From NCBI GenBank assembly GCA_040007195.1, contig JBDTVQ010000276.1, positions 1 through 9,352 of the forward strand: a stretch of DNA of 9,352 nucleotides, read 5' to 3'. The translations under genes and the position numbers were made by a program. The notes beneath the pieces were generated by a model. That model worked only from the letters and a program-made list of their open reading frames with translations, made no database searches and was not told the DNA's origin. This document shows, in pieces, positions 1-6,752 of this stretch; position 1 is the first letter of the stretch; each line of letters starts with the position of its first letter. Origin of the DNA: JAFLBB01 sp040007195. Its GTDB lineage: Bacteria; Acidobacteriota; Terriglobia; Bryobacterales; Bryobacteraceae.

Positions 1-543
1 CTTGGTGGCCACTATCGTGCGCATGAAGGCGGACAGCGATTTGGCGATGTTGTCGGTGGTGGCCGGTCCGCCGTAAACGGATTGGAACTGTTGGCGGTAT
101 CCGGGAATCGCGTTCAACTTCTTGGCGATATCGTCCGTGGACGGGCGGCCATCCTTGCCGGAAACGCCCATGTTGGCGCCGGTCCAGGCACCGACGACCT
201 GTCGTTCGAGCGACGGCGCGCGGCCGTCCCAATAAATTGCCGGCAGGTAGCCGACGTTCCACATGGTAGGCGCGGAGCGCGTGAGTTTGGCGCCGTAAGG
301 TCCGGTGCCGGTAGCTTCGCCGAGCGTGAGGCCCTTCTCTTTCAGATGGCAGGAATAACAGGCCTTCGATCCGTCGCCGGAGAGGCGCTTGTCGTAATAG
401 AGCTGTTTGCCCAGTTCGACCTTGGCCACTGTCATGGGATTGTCGGCGGGAATCTTCATCGCCTCATAGTTCGGAACTTCGGGAAACTGCTGGCCGAGGC
501 CAAGCGCCGCCGTGGCAATGCAAAGAACGAGCGTCCGTTTCAT
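1..543 (-). CDS. Cytochrome c peroxidase-like protein (MauG/CcpA family), N-terminal part
   Basis: The gene starts at ATG 543 and runs off the left edge, leaving 181 residues with no stop. Residues 1-18 form a Sec-type signal peptide (MKRTLV, hydrophobic core, then GQQ), so the product should be periplasmic. A heme c site C62-Y-S-C65-H66 follows a VELGKQLYYD...LSGDG segment, and YWDGRAPSLE (104-113) follows at the usual distance. This order (VELG, LSGDG, CxxCH, RSAP, WDGR) is typical of the N-terminal heme domain of bacterial di-heme peroxidases and MauG-like proteins. These use two c-type hemes to reduce hydrogen peroxide or oxidise a partner protein; the second heme site would lie beyond the window. 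An AAAGGA ribosome-binding site lies about 8 bases upstream. The gene follows the Tat-signal aldo/keto reductase by 31 bp on the same strand, so co-transcription is likely. The family call is firm, the substrate unknown. Confidence 0.85.
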   Translation of the reverse strand, partial: MKRTLVLCIATAALGLGQQFPEVPNYEAMKIPADNPMTVAKVELGKQLYYDKRLSGDGSKACYSCHLKEKGLTLGEATGTGPYGAKLTRSAPTMWNVGYLPAIYWDGRAPSLERQVVGAWTGANMGVSGKDGRPSTDDIAKKLNAIPGYRQQFQSVYGGPATTDNIAKSLSAFMRTIVATK

Positions 544-574
544 GCGGGGCATCCTTTCGTGACTCAATTTTTGG

Positions 575-1444
575 CTAGCCGCGCGTACTGGCGGCGGGAA
601 TCTTTTTCGTCAGGTCGACCATTTCGGCAATGGATTCGCTGCCGATGGTGAAACAGTCGATGCAATCCTGGGCCAGCGCAAACTGGAGGGATTCGTCGAC
701 CTTGTTGCGCAGTTTACCCGCGCCCAAAATCTTCATGCCGATGACGCCTTTGCCCTTGGACTTCATCTCGCGCAACACACCGAGGACGGTGGCGGGGTCG
801 GCATCCATGGCGACTTGCGCCGGATTGATTCGGGCGAGATCGACTTCCACCCACGGTTCGGCGGCGGCTGTTTTCAGGGCGTCCAAGGTGTGGCACGAGG
901 TTCCATGGGTGCGGATAAGGCCCTTTGCCTTGGCCTCTTCGAGAACGTCCATGGCGCCGCGCTTGCGTTCGTTCCAGTCCTTATCGATCATGCAGTGGAG
1001 CAGGAGGATGTCGATGTAGTCGGTGCCCATTTCGCGGCGAAAGCGATCGAGATCGTCCTTCATCTCGGCGGCCGTATTGGCGCGCGACTTGGACATGATG
1101 GTGACGTTTTCGCGCTTCACATATTTCAGCGCGGCCTTGGCGTGCGGGTGGGTGCCGTACTGATCGGCGCAGTCCCAAAACGTGAGTCCGTTATCGAAGC
1201 CGGCCTTGAACAGGCCCGCGACGCCTTCGACGCCAAGCTTCTTCGTTTGATTGGAGCTCCCACCAACGCCATTCGTGCCGGTGCCCATCGCAAGACGCGT
1301 CAACCCAACTTTGGCGGGTCCAAGTTGAATGCGGTCGGTGGCGGATTTTTTGGTGGTTCCGGCGTAGAGCGCGTAAGGGAAGTTAGCAAGGCTTACGGTT
1401 CCCGTTGCAGCTGCGGTTGTGCGAAGGAATTGCCGGCGGAGCAT
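575..1444 (-). CDS. Tat-signal aldo/keto reductase
   Basis: A 289-residue protein of the aldo/keto reductase superfamily (NAD(P)H-dependent reduction of carbonyls on a TIM barrel). The N-terminus LRRQFLRTTAAATG has the twin-arginine pattern RRxFL followed by a short hydrophobic stretch up to about residue 29, so the enzyme is probably exported folded with its cofactor. The catalytic tetrad is visible: D91 and Y96 in DCADQYG, K119 in IMSKSR, H150 in LLLHCM. A Cys pair (C261, C264) lies near the C-terminus. Length is normal for the family once the signal is removed. The ribosome-binding site before ATG 1444 is weak. It is divergent from the radical SAM gene and heads a likely two-gene unit with the cytochrome c peroxidase, which suggests a periplasmic redox role. 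The substrate cannot be read from the sequence. An exported aldo/keto reductase is somewhat odd, because free NAD(P)H is not expected in the periplasm. Confidence 0.88.
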   Translation of the reverse strand: MLRRQFLRTTAAATGTVSLANFPYALYAGTTKKSATDRIQLGPAKVGLTRLAMGTGTNGVGGSSNQTKKLGVEGVAGLFKAGFDNGLTFWDCADQYGTHPHAKAALKYVKRENVTIMSKSRANTAAEMKDDLDRFRREMGTDYIDILLLHCMIDKDWNERKRGAMDVLEEAKAKGLIRTHGTSCHTLDALKTAAAEPWVEVDLARINPAQVAMDADPATVLGVLREMKSKGKGVIGMKILGAGKLRNKVDESLQFALAQDCIDCFTIGSESIAEMVDLTKKIPAASTRG

Positions 1445-1542
1445 GTTGGTTACAGTATCACAGCGATTGCGCGGAGTGGGCGGTGCGGGGTCCGGTGGAG
1501 GGGGCAGCGGGAACGTGCGCGGGAGAGGCGACAGATCCGGTC

Positions 1543-1579
1543 TTGCATTTATATAAAAAGTACTTTACAGTACAAATCA
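1543..1579 (+). promoter_or_regulatory. Candidate promoter and palindromic operator before the radical SAM gene
   Basis: Directly before the start codon lies an AT-rich stretch unlike its GC-rich surroundings. It holds a perfect inverted repeat GTACT-TTAC-AGTAC (1560-1573), ending 6 bases before ATG 1580. A TATAAA sits at 1552-1557. A second reading is TTGCAT (1543-1548) with TACAGT (1566-1571) at 17-bp spacing, which would put transcription start almost at the ATG. No Shine-Dalgarno sequence is visible, which fits a leaderless mRNA. The palindrome position suggests a repressor site overlapping the promoter. Short dyads of this type are bound by winged-helix repressors such as PadR or BlaI/MecI relatives, but the regulator is not in the window and that link is inference. 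Confidence 0.45.
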
Positions 1580-3022
1580 ATGCGATCCCTTCGGGTGAAA
1601 TTCATCCTTCCCGCGCTCACCGAAGCGACCGGCCCGTTGTGGCGGCCCATTAAGTATTCCCTCTTCCCGCCGCTCGGACTGGCGACCCTGGCAGCCTATC
1701 TCGCGCCTGATGACGAGGCGCGCATCGTCGACGAGCATGTGGAGCCGTTGCTGCTGGGCGATGCGCCGGACCTGGTCGTGATTCAGGTCTACATCACCAA
1801 TGCCTATCGCGCCTATCGGATGGCCGATTCGTACCGGGCGCGCGGCGTGTTTGTAGCGCTGGGCGGACTGCATGTGACGTCGCTTCCCGAGGAAGCGGCC
1901 GAGCATGCGGATGCGATCTTCCTTGGGCCCGGAGAGCAAACGTTTCCGGACTTCCTCCGCGACTTGCGAGAGGGCCATCCCGCTCCGGTATATCGATCCG
2001 GAGCCGGCAGAACTATTGAGCATGTGCCGCCGGTGCGCCGCGACCTGATCTCCCGGCGTAACTACCTGGTGCCGAACTCGATCGTGGTGACGCGCGGGTG
2101 TCCGCAGCATTGCGACTTCTGCTACAAGGATGCGTTCTTCGCCGGCGGCCGCTCCTTCTATACGCAGCGCGTGGACGATGCGCTGGCCGAAATTGCGCGG
2201 CTGCCGGGACGGCATCTCTATTTTCTTGACGACCACCTGCTAGGCGACGTTCGCTTCGGGCGGGCGCTCTTTGCGGGCATGCGTGGCATGAACCGTTTGT
2301 TCCAAGGGGCGTCGACCGTGGATGCAATTCTGCGCGGCGACCTGATTGAGCGCGCGGCCGACGCGGGATTGCGAAGCCTCTTCGTTGGATTTGAGAGCCT
2401 GAGCGGGAAGAATCTGGCACAGAGCAACAAGCGGCAGAACCTCGGACGCGACTACAAGGCCGTGACGGACCGGCTGCACGGCCTGGGCATCATGATCAAC
2501 GGCAGCTTTGTTTTCGGCATGGACGACGACGGCGCGGACGTGTTCCGGCGCACCGTGGATTGGGCCGTCGAGCATGGCATCACCACGGCGACCTTTCACA
2601 TCCAGACACCGTACCCAAGCACCGCGCTGCACAAGCGCATGGAGAGCGAGGGCCGCATGACCACGCGCAACTGGGATCTGTACGACACGCGGCACGTCGT
2701 GTATCGCCCGGCACGATTGACCGCCGAGCAACTCAAGCACGGCTACGACTGGGCGTACCGCGAGTTCTACCGCTGGCCGTCGATTGCGCGCGCGGCGCTC
2801 ACGCACACGTCGCTGAAGCACCGGGCCAAACACTTCTTCTACACGTCGGGCTGGAAGAAATTTGAACCGTTGTGGAACGCGGTGATCCGCGCGAAGCAAC
2901 TGGCGCGCATGACGCCGCTGCTCGAAGCGGTGCTGTCGCGCGTGACCGCGGCGGGCGCACCCAAGTGCGCGGCCGGCGCACCCAAGCGCGCGGCCGACGA
3001 TCCCTTTCCGCTCTTGGGATGA
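1580..3022 (+). CDS. B12-binding-domain radical SAM protein
   Basis: A 480-residue radical SAM enzyme of the cobalamin-binding class. Residues 5-135 form the B12-binding-like Rossmann domain (KFILPALTEA start, GGLHVTSLPEEA at 95-106, LGPGEQTFPDFL at 115-126). The 4Fe-4S cluster motif is C174-x3-C178-x2-C181 (TRGCPQHCDFCYK). The barrel continues through YFLDDHL (214-220), LFVGFESL (267-274) and GSFVFGMD (308-315). After about residue 340, QTPYPSTALHKRMESEGR begins a C-terminal domain like the one in HpnP-type enzymes. Relatives include hopanoid methylases, BchE-like cyclases and other methyltransferases, so a C-methylation or ring-forming role is likely but the substrate is unknown. The reading frame is open back to 815, but that part is antisense to the neighbouring reductase. 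MRSLRVKFILP at 1580 is the family-typical N-terminus, although no ribosome-binding site precedes it. The last 20 residues are a low-complexity repeat. Confidence 0.88.
   Translation: MRSLRVKFILPALTEATGPLWRPIKYSLFPPLGLATLAAYLAPDDEARIVDEHVEPLLLGDAPDLVVIQVYITNAYRAYRMADSYRARGVFVALGGLHVTSLPEEAAEHADAIFLGPGEQTFPDFLRDLREGHPAPVYRSGAGRTIEHVPPVRRDLISRRNYLVPNSIVVTRGCPQHCDFCYKDAFFAGGRSFYTQRVDDALAEIARLPGRHLYFLDDHLLGDVRFGRALFAGMRGMNRLFQGASTVDAILRGDLIERAADAGLRSLFVGFESLSGKNLAQSNKRQNLGRDYKAVTDRLHGLGIMINGSFVFGMDDDGADVFRRTVDWAVEHGITTATFHIQTPYPSTALHKRMESEGRMTTRNWDLYDTRHVVYRPARLTAEQLKHGYDWAYREFYRWPSIARAALTHTSLKHRAKHFFYTSGWKKFEPLWNAVIRAKQLARMTPLLEAVLSRVTAAGAPKCAAGAPKRAADDPFPLLG
2954..2995 (+). repeat. Two tandem 21-bp repeats at the end of the radical SAM gene
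   Basis: Two adjacent 21-bp copies (2954-2974 and 2975-2995) differ at one base (T or C at the 13th position). They are in frame and encode GAPKCAA then GAPKRAA. This tail does not look like part of the conserved enzyme fold. It may come from replication slippage or from a dispersed repeat inserted near the stop codon. Confidence 0.8.
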
Positions 3023-3065
3023 CGCGGGTGGGCTGGCACGAAAGTGGGATCGGACGAAGGTCCGA
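2998..3065 (+). repeat. Overlapping inverted repeats across the radical SAM stop codon
   Basis: Arm 2998-3008 (CGATCCCTTTC) pairs with 3040-3052 (GAAAGTGGGATCG) over 11 bp, with a two-base GT bulge and a 31-base loop that contains the stop codon. A second perfect hairpin, TCGGAC-GAAG-GTCCGA, lies at 3050-3065 and shares bases 3050-3052 with the first, so the two cannot fully form together. No T-run follows, so neither is a classical intrinsic terminator. CGGGTGG occurs twice, 41 bases apart (3025 and 3066). Possible roles are mRNA 3'-end protection, or attenuation between the two genes; a dispersed repeat element is also possible. Confidence 0.55.
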
Positions 3066-3087
3066 CGGGTGGCATGATGGAAAGGAT

Positions 3088-4113
3088 ATGGAATACAGAT
3101 CACTCGGCAGATCCGGATTACAAGTTTCGGTCCTCTCACTCGGTACGGCCACCTTCGGCGGCGGCAACGATTTCTTCAAAGCATGGGGCAGCACGCAGGT
3201 GGAAGAAGCCGCGCGCCTTCTGGACATATGTATGGAAGCGGGCGTGAATATTGTCGATACAGCCGACGTCTATTCGAGCGGGTTGGCGGAGGAGATATTG
3301 GGGAAGGCACTCGTCGGGCGGCGGGAGCAAATGCTGATTTCGACGAAGGCGACGTTCCGGATGGAGCCGGGGCCGAATGGGTTGGGCTCGTCGCGGCATC
3401 ATCTGACGCGAGCCTGTGAAGCGAGCCTGCGCCGTCTGGGCACCGACTATGTCGACGTGTACCAGATGCACTCCTTCGATGCGCTGACCCCGGTGGAAGA
3501 AACTCTGCGTGCGCTCGAAGACCTGGTGCGCGCGGGCAAGGTGCGCTATATCGGCTGCTCGAATTTCTCCGGCTGGCATTTGATGAAGTCGTTGGCGGCG
3601 GCGGATCGTTACGGCCTTCCACGGCACGTCGTCCATCAGGCCTACTATTCGCTCGTGGGCCGCGAGTATGAATGGGAGTTGATGCCGTTGGCGCTGGAAC
3701 AGGGCGTCGGGACTTTTGTGTGGAGCCCCCTTGCGGCCGGACACCTCACGGGCAAGATTAGGCGCGGACAAGCGGCGCCCGCGGACAGCCGCACATCGCA
3801 GCTATCCGACTTCCTGCCTATCGACATGGAGCAGTTGTATCGCGTCGTCGATGTGCTTGACGAACTGGTAAAAGAGACCGGCAAGACGCACGCGCAGATC
3901 TCGCTGAACTGGCTGCTAGCACGGCCCACGGTGTGTTCGGTGATCTTCGGCGCACGCAACGAAAAGCAGTTGCGGGATACGCTCGGCGCGACCGGTTGGA
4001 CGTTGGATGCAGCGCAGATCGCGCGGCTCGACGAGGCCGGTGCTAAGACTCCGGCGTATCCGTACTGGCATCAGCGCCGGACGTTTTCGGACCGGAATCC
4101 GCCGGCCGTTTAA
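3088..4113 (+). CDS. Aldo/keto reductase (cytoplasmic)
   Basis: A 341-residue aldo/keto reductase of the YajO/YakC/Kv-beta-like type, NAD(P)H-dependent. The start MEYRSLGRSGLQVS and SLGTATFGGG are typical of the family. The catalytic tetrad is complete: D57 and Y62 in DTADVYSSG, K87 in ISTKAT, H128 in VYQMHSF. IGCSNFSGWHL (about 178-188) and WSPLAAGHLTGK (about 212-223) follow as expected, and the cofactor-binding end VIFGARNEKQL is present. There is no signal peptide, so it acts in the cytoplasm, unlike the Tat-signal reductase at 575-1444. A purine-rich GGAAAGGA (3079-3086) ends one base before the ATG, which is close for a ribosome-binding site. No upstream in-frame start looks better: the open frame continues leftwards only inside the preceding gene. 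It lies 65 bp behind the radical SAM gene on the same strand and may be co-transcribed. The substrate is not identifiable. Confidence 0.9.
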   Translation: MEYRSLGRSGLQVSVLSLGTATFGGGNDFFKAWGSTQVEEAARLLDICMEAGVNIVDTADVYSSGLAEEILGKALVGRREQMLISTKATFRMEPGPNGLGSSRHHLTRACEASLRRLGTDYVDVYQMHSFDALTPVEETLRALEDLVRAGKVRYIGCSNFSGWHLMKSLAAADRYGLPRHVVHQAYYSLVGREYEWELMPLALEQGVGTFVWSPLAAGHLTGKIRRGQAAPADSRTSQLSDFLPIDMEQLYRVVDVLDELVKETGKTHAQISLNWLLARPTVCSVIFGARNEKQLRDTLGATGWTLDAAQIARLDEAGAKTPAYPYWHQRRTFSDRNPPAV

Positions 4114-5281
4114 GGCGGACGCGCAGAACTTCATCGACGCCCGTGTTGCCCGTGGGATAGATCGTGGCCTCCCATGCGCAACCGGCGTCGATCAGCGCTC
4201 CGACCACGCGAGCGAACTCGCCTTCGGGATGGCGTTTCTCGACCAGGCAATCGTGGAGTGCGTAACCAAGCGGCGTGGATTTGAACCGGGGATCGCGGAT
4301 GTCAAGAGGATGCCCGCGAGCGATCAGCAACTCCACCAGATCGGCCGAACCGGCCCATGCGGCATTGTGTAAAGGCGTGTAGCCATGGCTGCGCTCCGGG
4401 TGCGCGACGGGGAAGCCGATATCGAGCATGAGCTTCACGGAATCGTAGTTTGTGTTCGTCTCCCAGCAGTATCGGGCAACGAGCTCAAGATCAGCCGGGG
4501 CGAGCGAAGGGACGAGATCGGGGTGTTGCGCGACGATCGCTTCGGCCTCCTCCCGATGCGCGAGAACGCAGGAGACCAGCAGACGCGTTGCGGTATCACT
4601 GCGTGCGTAGAGGTAATTGAATAACTCGCCGTGGCCCTTCAATAGAGCGATTTGGTGCGGGTAAGAATTAAAGGCGAGAGACCACTGATAGATAGTGCCG
4701 CCGTGGCTTTGATGTCCAATCGGCGGAAAGTTGGGCGCTCGCCCGATGCGCTGTGTGAGGCAGGCGGGATTGGCGGCGATCAACTTTTCGGCGAGGGCGC
4801 GGTCGCCCAGCGCGGCGGCGAGAAAGATGTCGGGCTGGGCTCCGCGTGTGAGCAGAAAGTGAGCGACTTCGGGGGCCTGGCCGATGAGCCACTGCGCCGG
4901 CGTCGATTCATGATCCTCATCGCGGGCATCGATGCGGGCGCCGTGATCGAGAAGCACCGAGGCGATTTCGACGTTACGGGCAAAGTGGAGCGGCGTGCAA
5001 GCATCGCATCCTTTGGCGTTGATGAGCTTGGGATCGGCAGCGAGCAACCTCGCCAGGTGGTCCATCAGGCCGAGCCCGGCGGCGGCGTGAACGGAGACGG
5101 GCGCACCGCGATCGGCCAGCAGGCGGGCCATTTCAACGGACACGAAGCGGGTGTGCAAGCCATTACCCCACCACTTACCCACGTCATCGAGCAGGGCGGG
5201 GTGATCGCCAATCAGCGATTCGACAGCGGCGATGTCGCCGGATCCGATTGCAATCTTGAGCTGTGTTTGTAGGCCGTCCAC
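4043..5281 (-). CDS. Ankyrin-repeat protein
   Basis: A 412-residue protein with scattered ankyrin repeats. Clear units are CTPLHFARNVEIASVLLDHG (95-114), TPAQWLIGQAPEVAHFLLTRG (127-147) and YTPLHNAAWAGSADLVELLI (301-320). Weaker ones lie at about 3-25, 63-88 and 150-175. Ankyrin repeats bind partner proteins; no enzymatic domain, signal peptide or membrane segment is visible, so a cytoplasmic binding role is the most that can be said. The start is GTG at 5281, 11 bp after the methyltransferase stop, with only a weak AGG before it, so translation may depend on the upstream gene. The last 25 or so residues (after GVDEVLR) are low in conservation character, and this tail overlaps the 3' end of the convergent aldo/keto reductase by 71 bp. 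It is probably the third gene of an OsmC-methyltransferase-ankyrin operon. Confidence 0.82.
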   Translation of the reverse strand: MDGLQTQLKIAIGSGDIAAVESLIGDHPALLDDVGKWWGNGLHTRFVSVEMARLLADRGAPVSVHAAAGLGLMDHLARLLAADPKLINAKGCDACTPLHFARNVEIASVLLDHGARIDARDEDHESTPAQWLIGQAPEVAHFLLTRGAQPDIFLAAALGDRALAEKLIAANPACLTQRIGRAPNFPPIGHQSHGGTIYQWSLAFNSYPHQIALLKGHGELFNYLYARSDTATRLLVSCVLAHREEAEAIVAQHPDLVPSLAPADLELVARYCWETNTNYDSVKLMLDIGFPVAHPERSHGYTPLHNAAWAGSADLVELLIARGHPLDIRDPRFKSTPLGYALHDCLVEKRHPEGEFARVVGALIDAGCAWEATIYPTGNTGVDEVLRVRLKRPADSGPKTSGADASTDTPES

Positions 5282-5292
5282 AATGCCTGATT

Positions 5293-6111
5293 TTACGACG
5301 TGCCGCGGGCCACAACGAACTCGCCGGGAATCGAGTAACCGTCGCCCGTGCGATACGGCTCAATGGTGGCCAGGTATTCGGCGTGGGCTTCCAGGCGCGT
5401 TTGCTCGTCAAAGCGCGAGTAGGCCAGCGCGACAGGTCCACCATAGAAGGCCGCACCGATAGCATCAGCGGCAGTGCCATATTCGAGGCGCGTGGCGATT
5501 CGCTCGACCTCAATATTTTCCAGTCCAGCGGCCGTCATCGCCATGCGCAGAGCGTCGCCGGTGCCAAGTTGAAAAAACATCGGACACACATCTGACTGCA
5601 CGCGGGCGTCCACGACGGGGAAGATGCCGGCCCAACCGCAGCGGTCGCGCTGACCCCATACGGCGGCACCGAGGCGCCCTCCCGGTTTGAGAGAGCGGCG
5701 CATGGCGCAGAGCGCGGCGACAGGATCGGGCACGTACATGAGGCCGAGCGAGCAGAGGGCAGCATCGAAGCCAGAGGTGGGCAGTCCCGTTTCCGCGGCC
5801 TCGGCGCGTTCAAACTGGATGTTGTGCAGCGCACGCGCAACGGCATGGCGGCGCGACCGCAGGACCATCTCCTCAGAGATATCGGTGCCCAGCACATAGC
5901 CCGCCGGGCCGACGGCTTCCGCGGCGGCAAGCGTCACCAGGCCCGTGCCGCAAGCCACGTCGAGCACTCGTTCACCGCGGCTAAGGGCGGCCATGTCGAG
6001 CAGGCAACGCTGAGCGGGTGCGATCTGCAACCGCCAGTAGGTTTCGTAGCCCTTGGCTGCACGGTCCCAACCATAGCGTTGAATGCGGCGTTGCAGCCTT
6101 GCTTCCATCAT
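5293..6111 (-). CDS. Class I SAM-dependent methyltransferase
   Basis: A 272-residue methyltransferase of the UbiE/Methyltransf_11 type. Motif I, VLDVACGTG (residues 49-57), binds S-adenosylmethionine, and the acidic residue ending strand 2 is D77 in VLGTDIS. FDAALCSLGLMYVPDP and LKPGGRLGAAVWG are the usual motif IV and post-motif segments. The acceptor is unknown; small-molecule methylation is typical of this type. The frame is open to 6165, but the start is placed at ATG 6111, which overlaps the OsmC gene stop as ATGA; the next codon is also ATG (6108). The N-terminus MMEARLQRRIQRYGWDRAAKGY is a normal start for the family, whereas the extra 18 residues are antisense-like Arg/Pro filler. The overlap implies translational coupling with the OsmC-like gene. 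Confidence 0.88.
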   Translation of the reverse strand: MMEARLQRRIQRYGWDRAAKGYETYWRLQIAPAQRCLLDMAALSRGERVLDVACGTGLVTLAAAEAVGPAGYVLGTDISEEMVLRSRRHAVARALHNIQFERAEAAETGLPTSGFDAALCSLGLMYVPDPVAALCAMRRSLKPGGRLGAAVWGQRDRCGWAGIFPVVDARVQSDVCPMFFQLGTGDALRMAMTAAGLENIEVERIATRLEYGTAADAIGAAFYGGPVALAYSRFDEQTRLEAHAEYLATIEPYRTGDGYSIPGEFVVARGTS

Positions 6112-6626
6112 CCGATTTCTCCGTTGACGCGGATGTCGAGCACGACATCCTGCGGGTCGCGCCAAACGTGGAGGTATGAGCTTCCCGCGTTGGCTTGTTC
6201 GATGACGCGGCGGACGGCCTCCGCGGGCGCGTCGCTTTCCACGGTGACGATACAGCGAATTTGTTCGTAGCCGGGCTTCCCGCCGGCGATTCCGTATTCG
6301 GCGCGAGCGTCAAACTCGGCCCGCACCTCAACGTCGAGCGAACGGATCGGCACTTCCATGCGCGCGGCCCACATGGCGTAACCGATGGCCAGGCAACTGC
6401 CGAGCGAGGCGCGGCCGAAGACGCCTGGGTTGGGCGCCGTGCCCATGCCGCCGGATTTAGGCGACATATCCACATTCAACCGCCAATCGCCTTCTTCGAC
6501 CTCACACGCCAGTCCTTCGCCGAGCCTCACTTTCGTGACGGCGACGTTGCGGCCAAGGCTCGGACGCAGTTCGAGCGCCTGAGCGTTGCGGTCGAGGATT
6601 TCCTTGATGCTGCCGGTTACGATCAT
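6108..6626 (-). CDS. OsmC-like protein lacking the second active-site cysteine
   Basis: A 172-residue protein of the OsmC/Ohr fold. Classical members are thiol peroxidases that reduce organic hydroperoxides with two cysteines. The first Cys is present as C78 in ASLGSCLAIGYAM, on the central helix. Where the second usually stands (a Cys-Pro after the second long helix), this protein has ANAGSSYLHVWRDP (145-158), with no Cys. The other cysteines (C41, C125) lie in strand regions. It may therefore use a one-Cys mechanism with another thiol, or have a different role; OsmC homologues with this type of SxxLxV ending are known and often uncharacterised. The start ATG 6626 is preceded by GGGTAG. It is first in the probable OsmC-methyltransferase-ankyrin operon and is divergent from the FAD oxidoreductase. 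Confidence 0.82.
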   Translation of the reverse strand: MIVTGSIKEILDRNAQALELRPSLGRNVAVTKVRLGEGLACEVEEGDWRLNVDMSPKSGGMGTAPNPGVFGRASLGSCLAIGYAMWAARMEVPIRSLDVEVRAEFDARAEYGIAGGKPGYEQIRCIVTVESDAPAEAVRRVIEQANAGSSYLHVWRDPQDVVLDIRVNGEIG

Positions 6627-6752
6627 GGCTACCCAGACACGCGCGGCGGGGCTGCAAAACGGATCGGTTTGCTAAATTGAGTGAATATCGAAGTGTCGGC
6701 GCCAGGCTGAGCCGGACTTGGACCCACTCAATCCAGTTCTGCAAGGAGCGTG
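6627..6752. promoter_or_regulatory. Divergent promoter region between OsmC-like and FAD oxidoreductase genes
   Basis: This 126-bp space should hold promoters for both directions. An AT-rich patch lies at 6668-6690, but no convincing -35/-10 pair stands out. A perfect 8-bp inverted repeat, ATTGAGTG (6676-6683) and CACTCAAT (6725-6732), brackets 41 bases and could be two half-sites of a shared regulator. On the plus strand AAGGAG (6743-6748) is a strong ribosome-binding site four bases before ATG 6753; this favours that ATG over the GTG at 6750. Confidence 0.5.

Noticed and set aside
82..651. Plus-strand frame of 189 codons
   Set aside because: It is the antisense shadow of the cytochrome c peroxidase gene, whose heme motif and signal peptide are clear on the other strand.
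815..1579. A 255-codon upstream extension of the radical SAM frame
   Set aside because: It lies antisense to the Tat-signal aldo/keto reductase, has no family-like content, and the family-typical N-terminus begins at 1580.
3050..3065. Intrinsic terminator after the radical SAM gene
   Set aside because: The hairpin is perfect but short, and no T-run follows it.
2872..3087. Upstream extension of the second aldo/keto reductase frame
   Set aside because: It overlaps the end of the radical SAM gene and the repeat-rich spacer; MEYRSLGRSG at 3088 is the normal family start.
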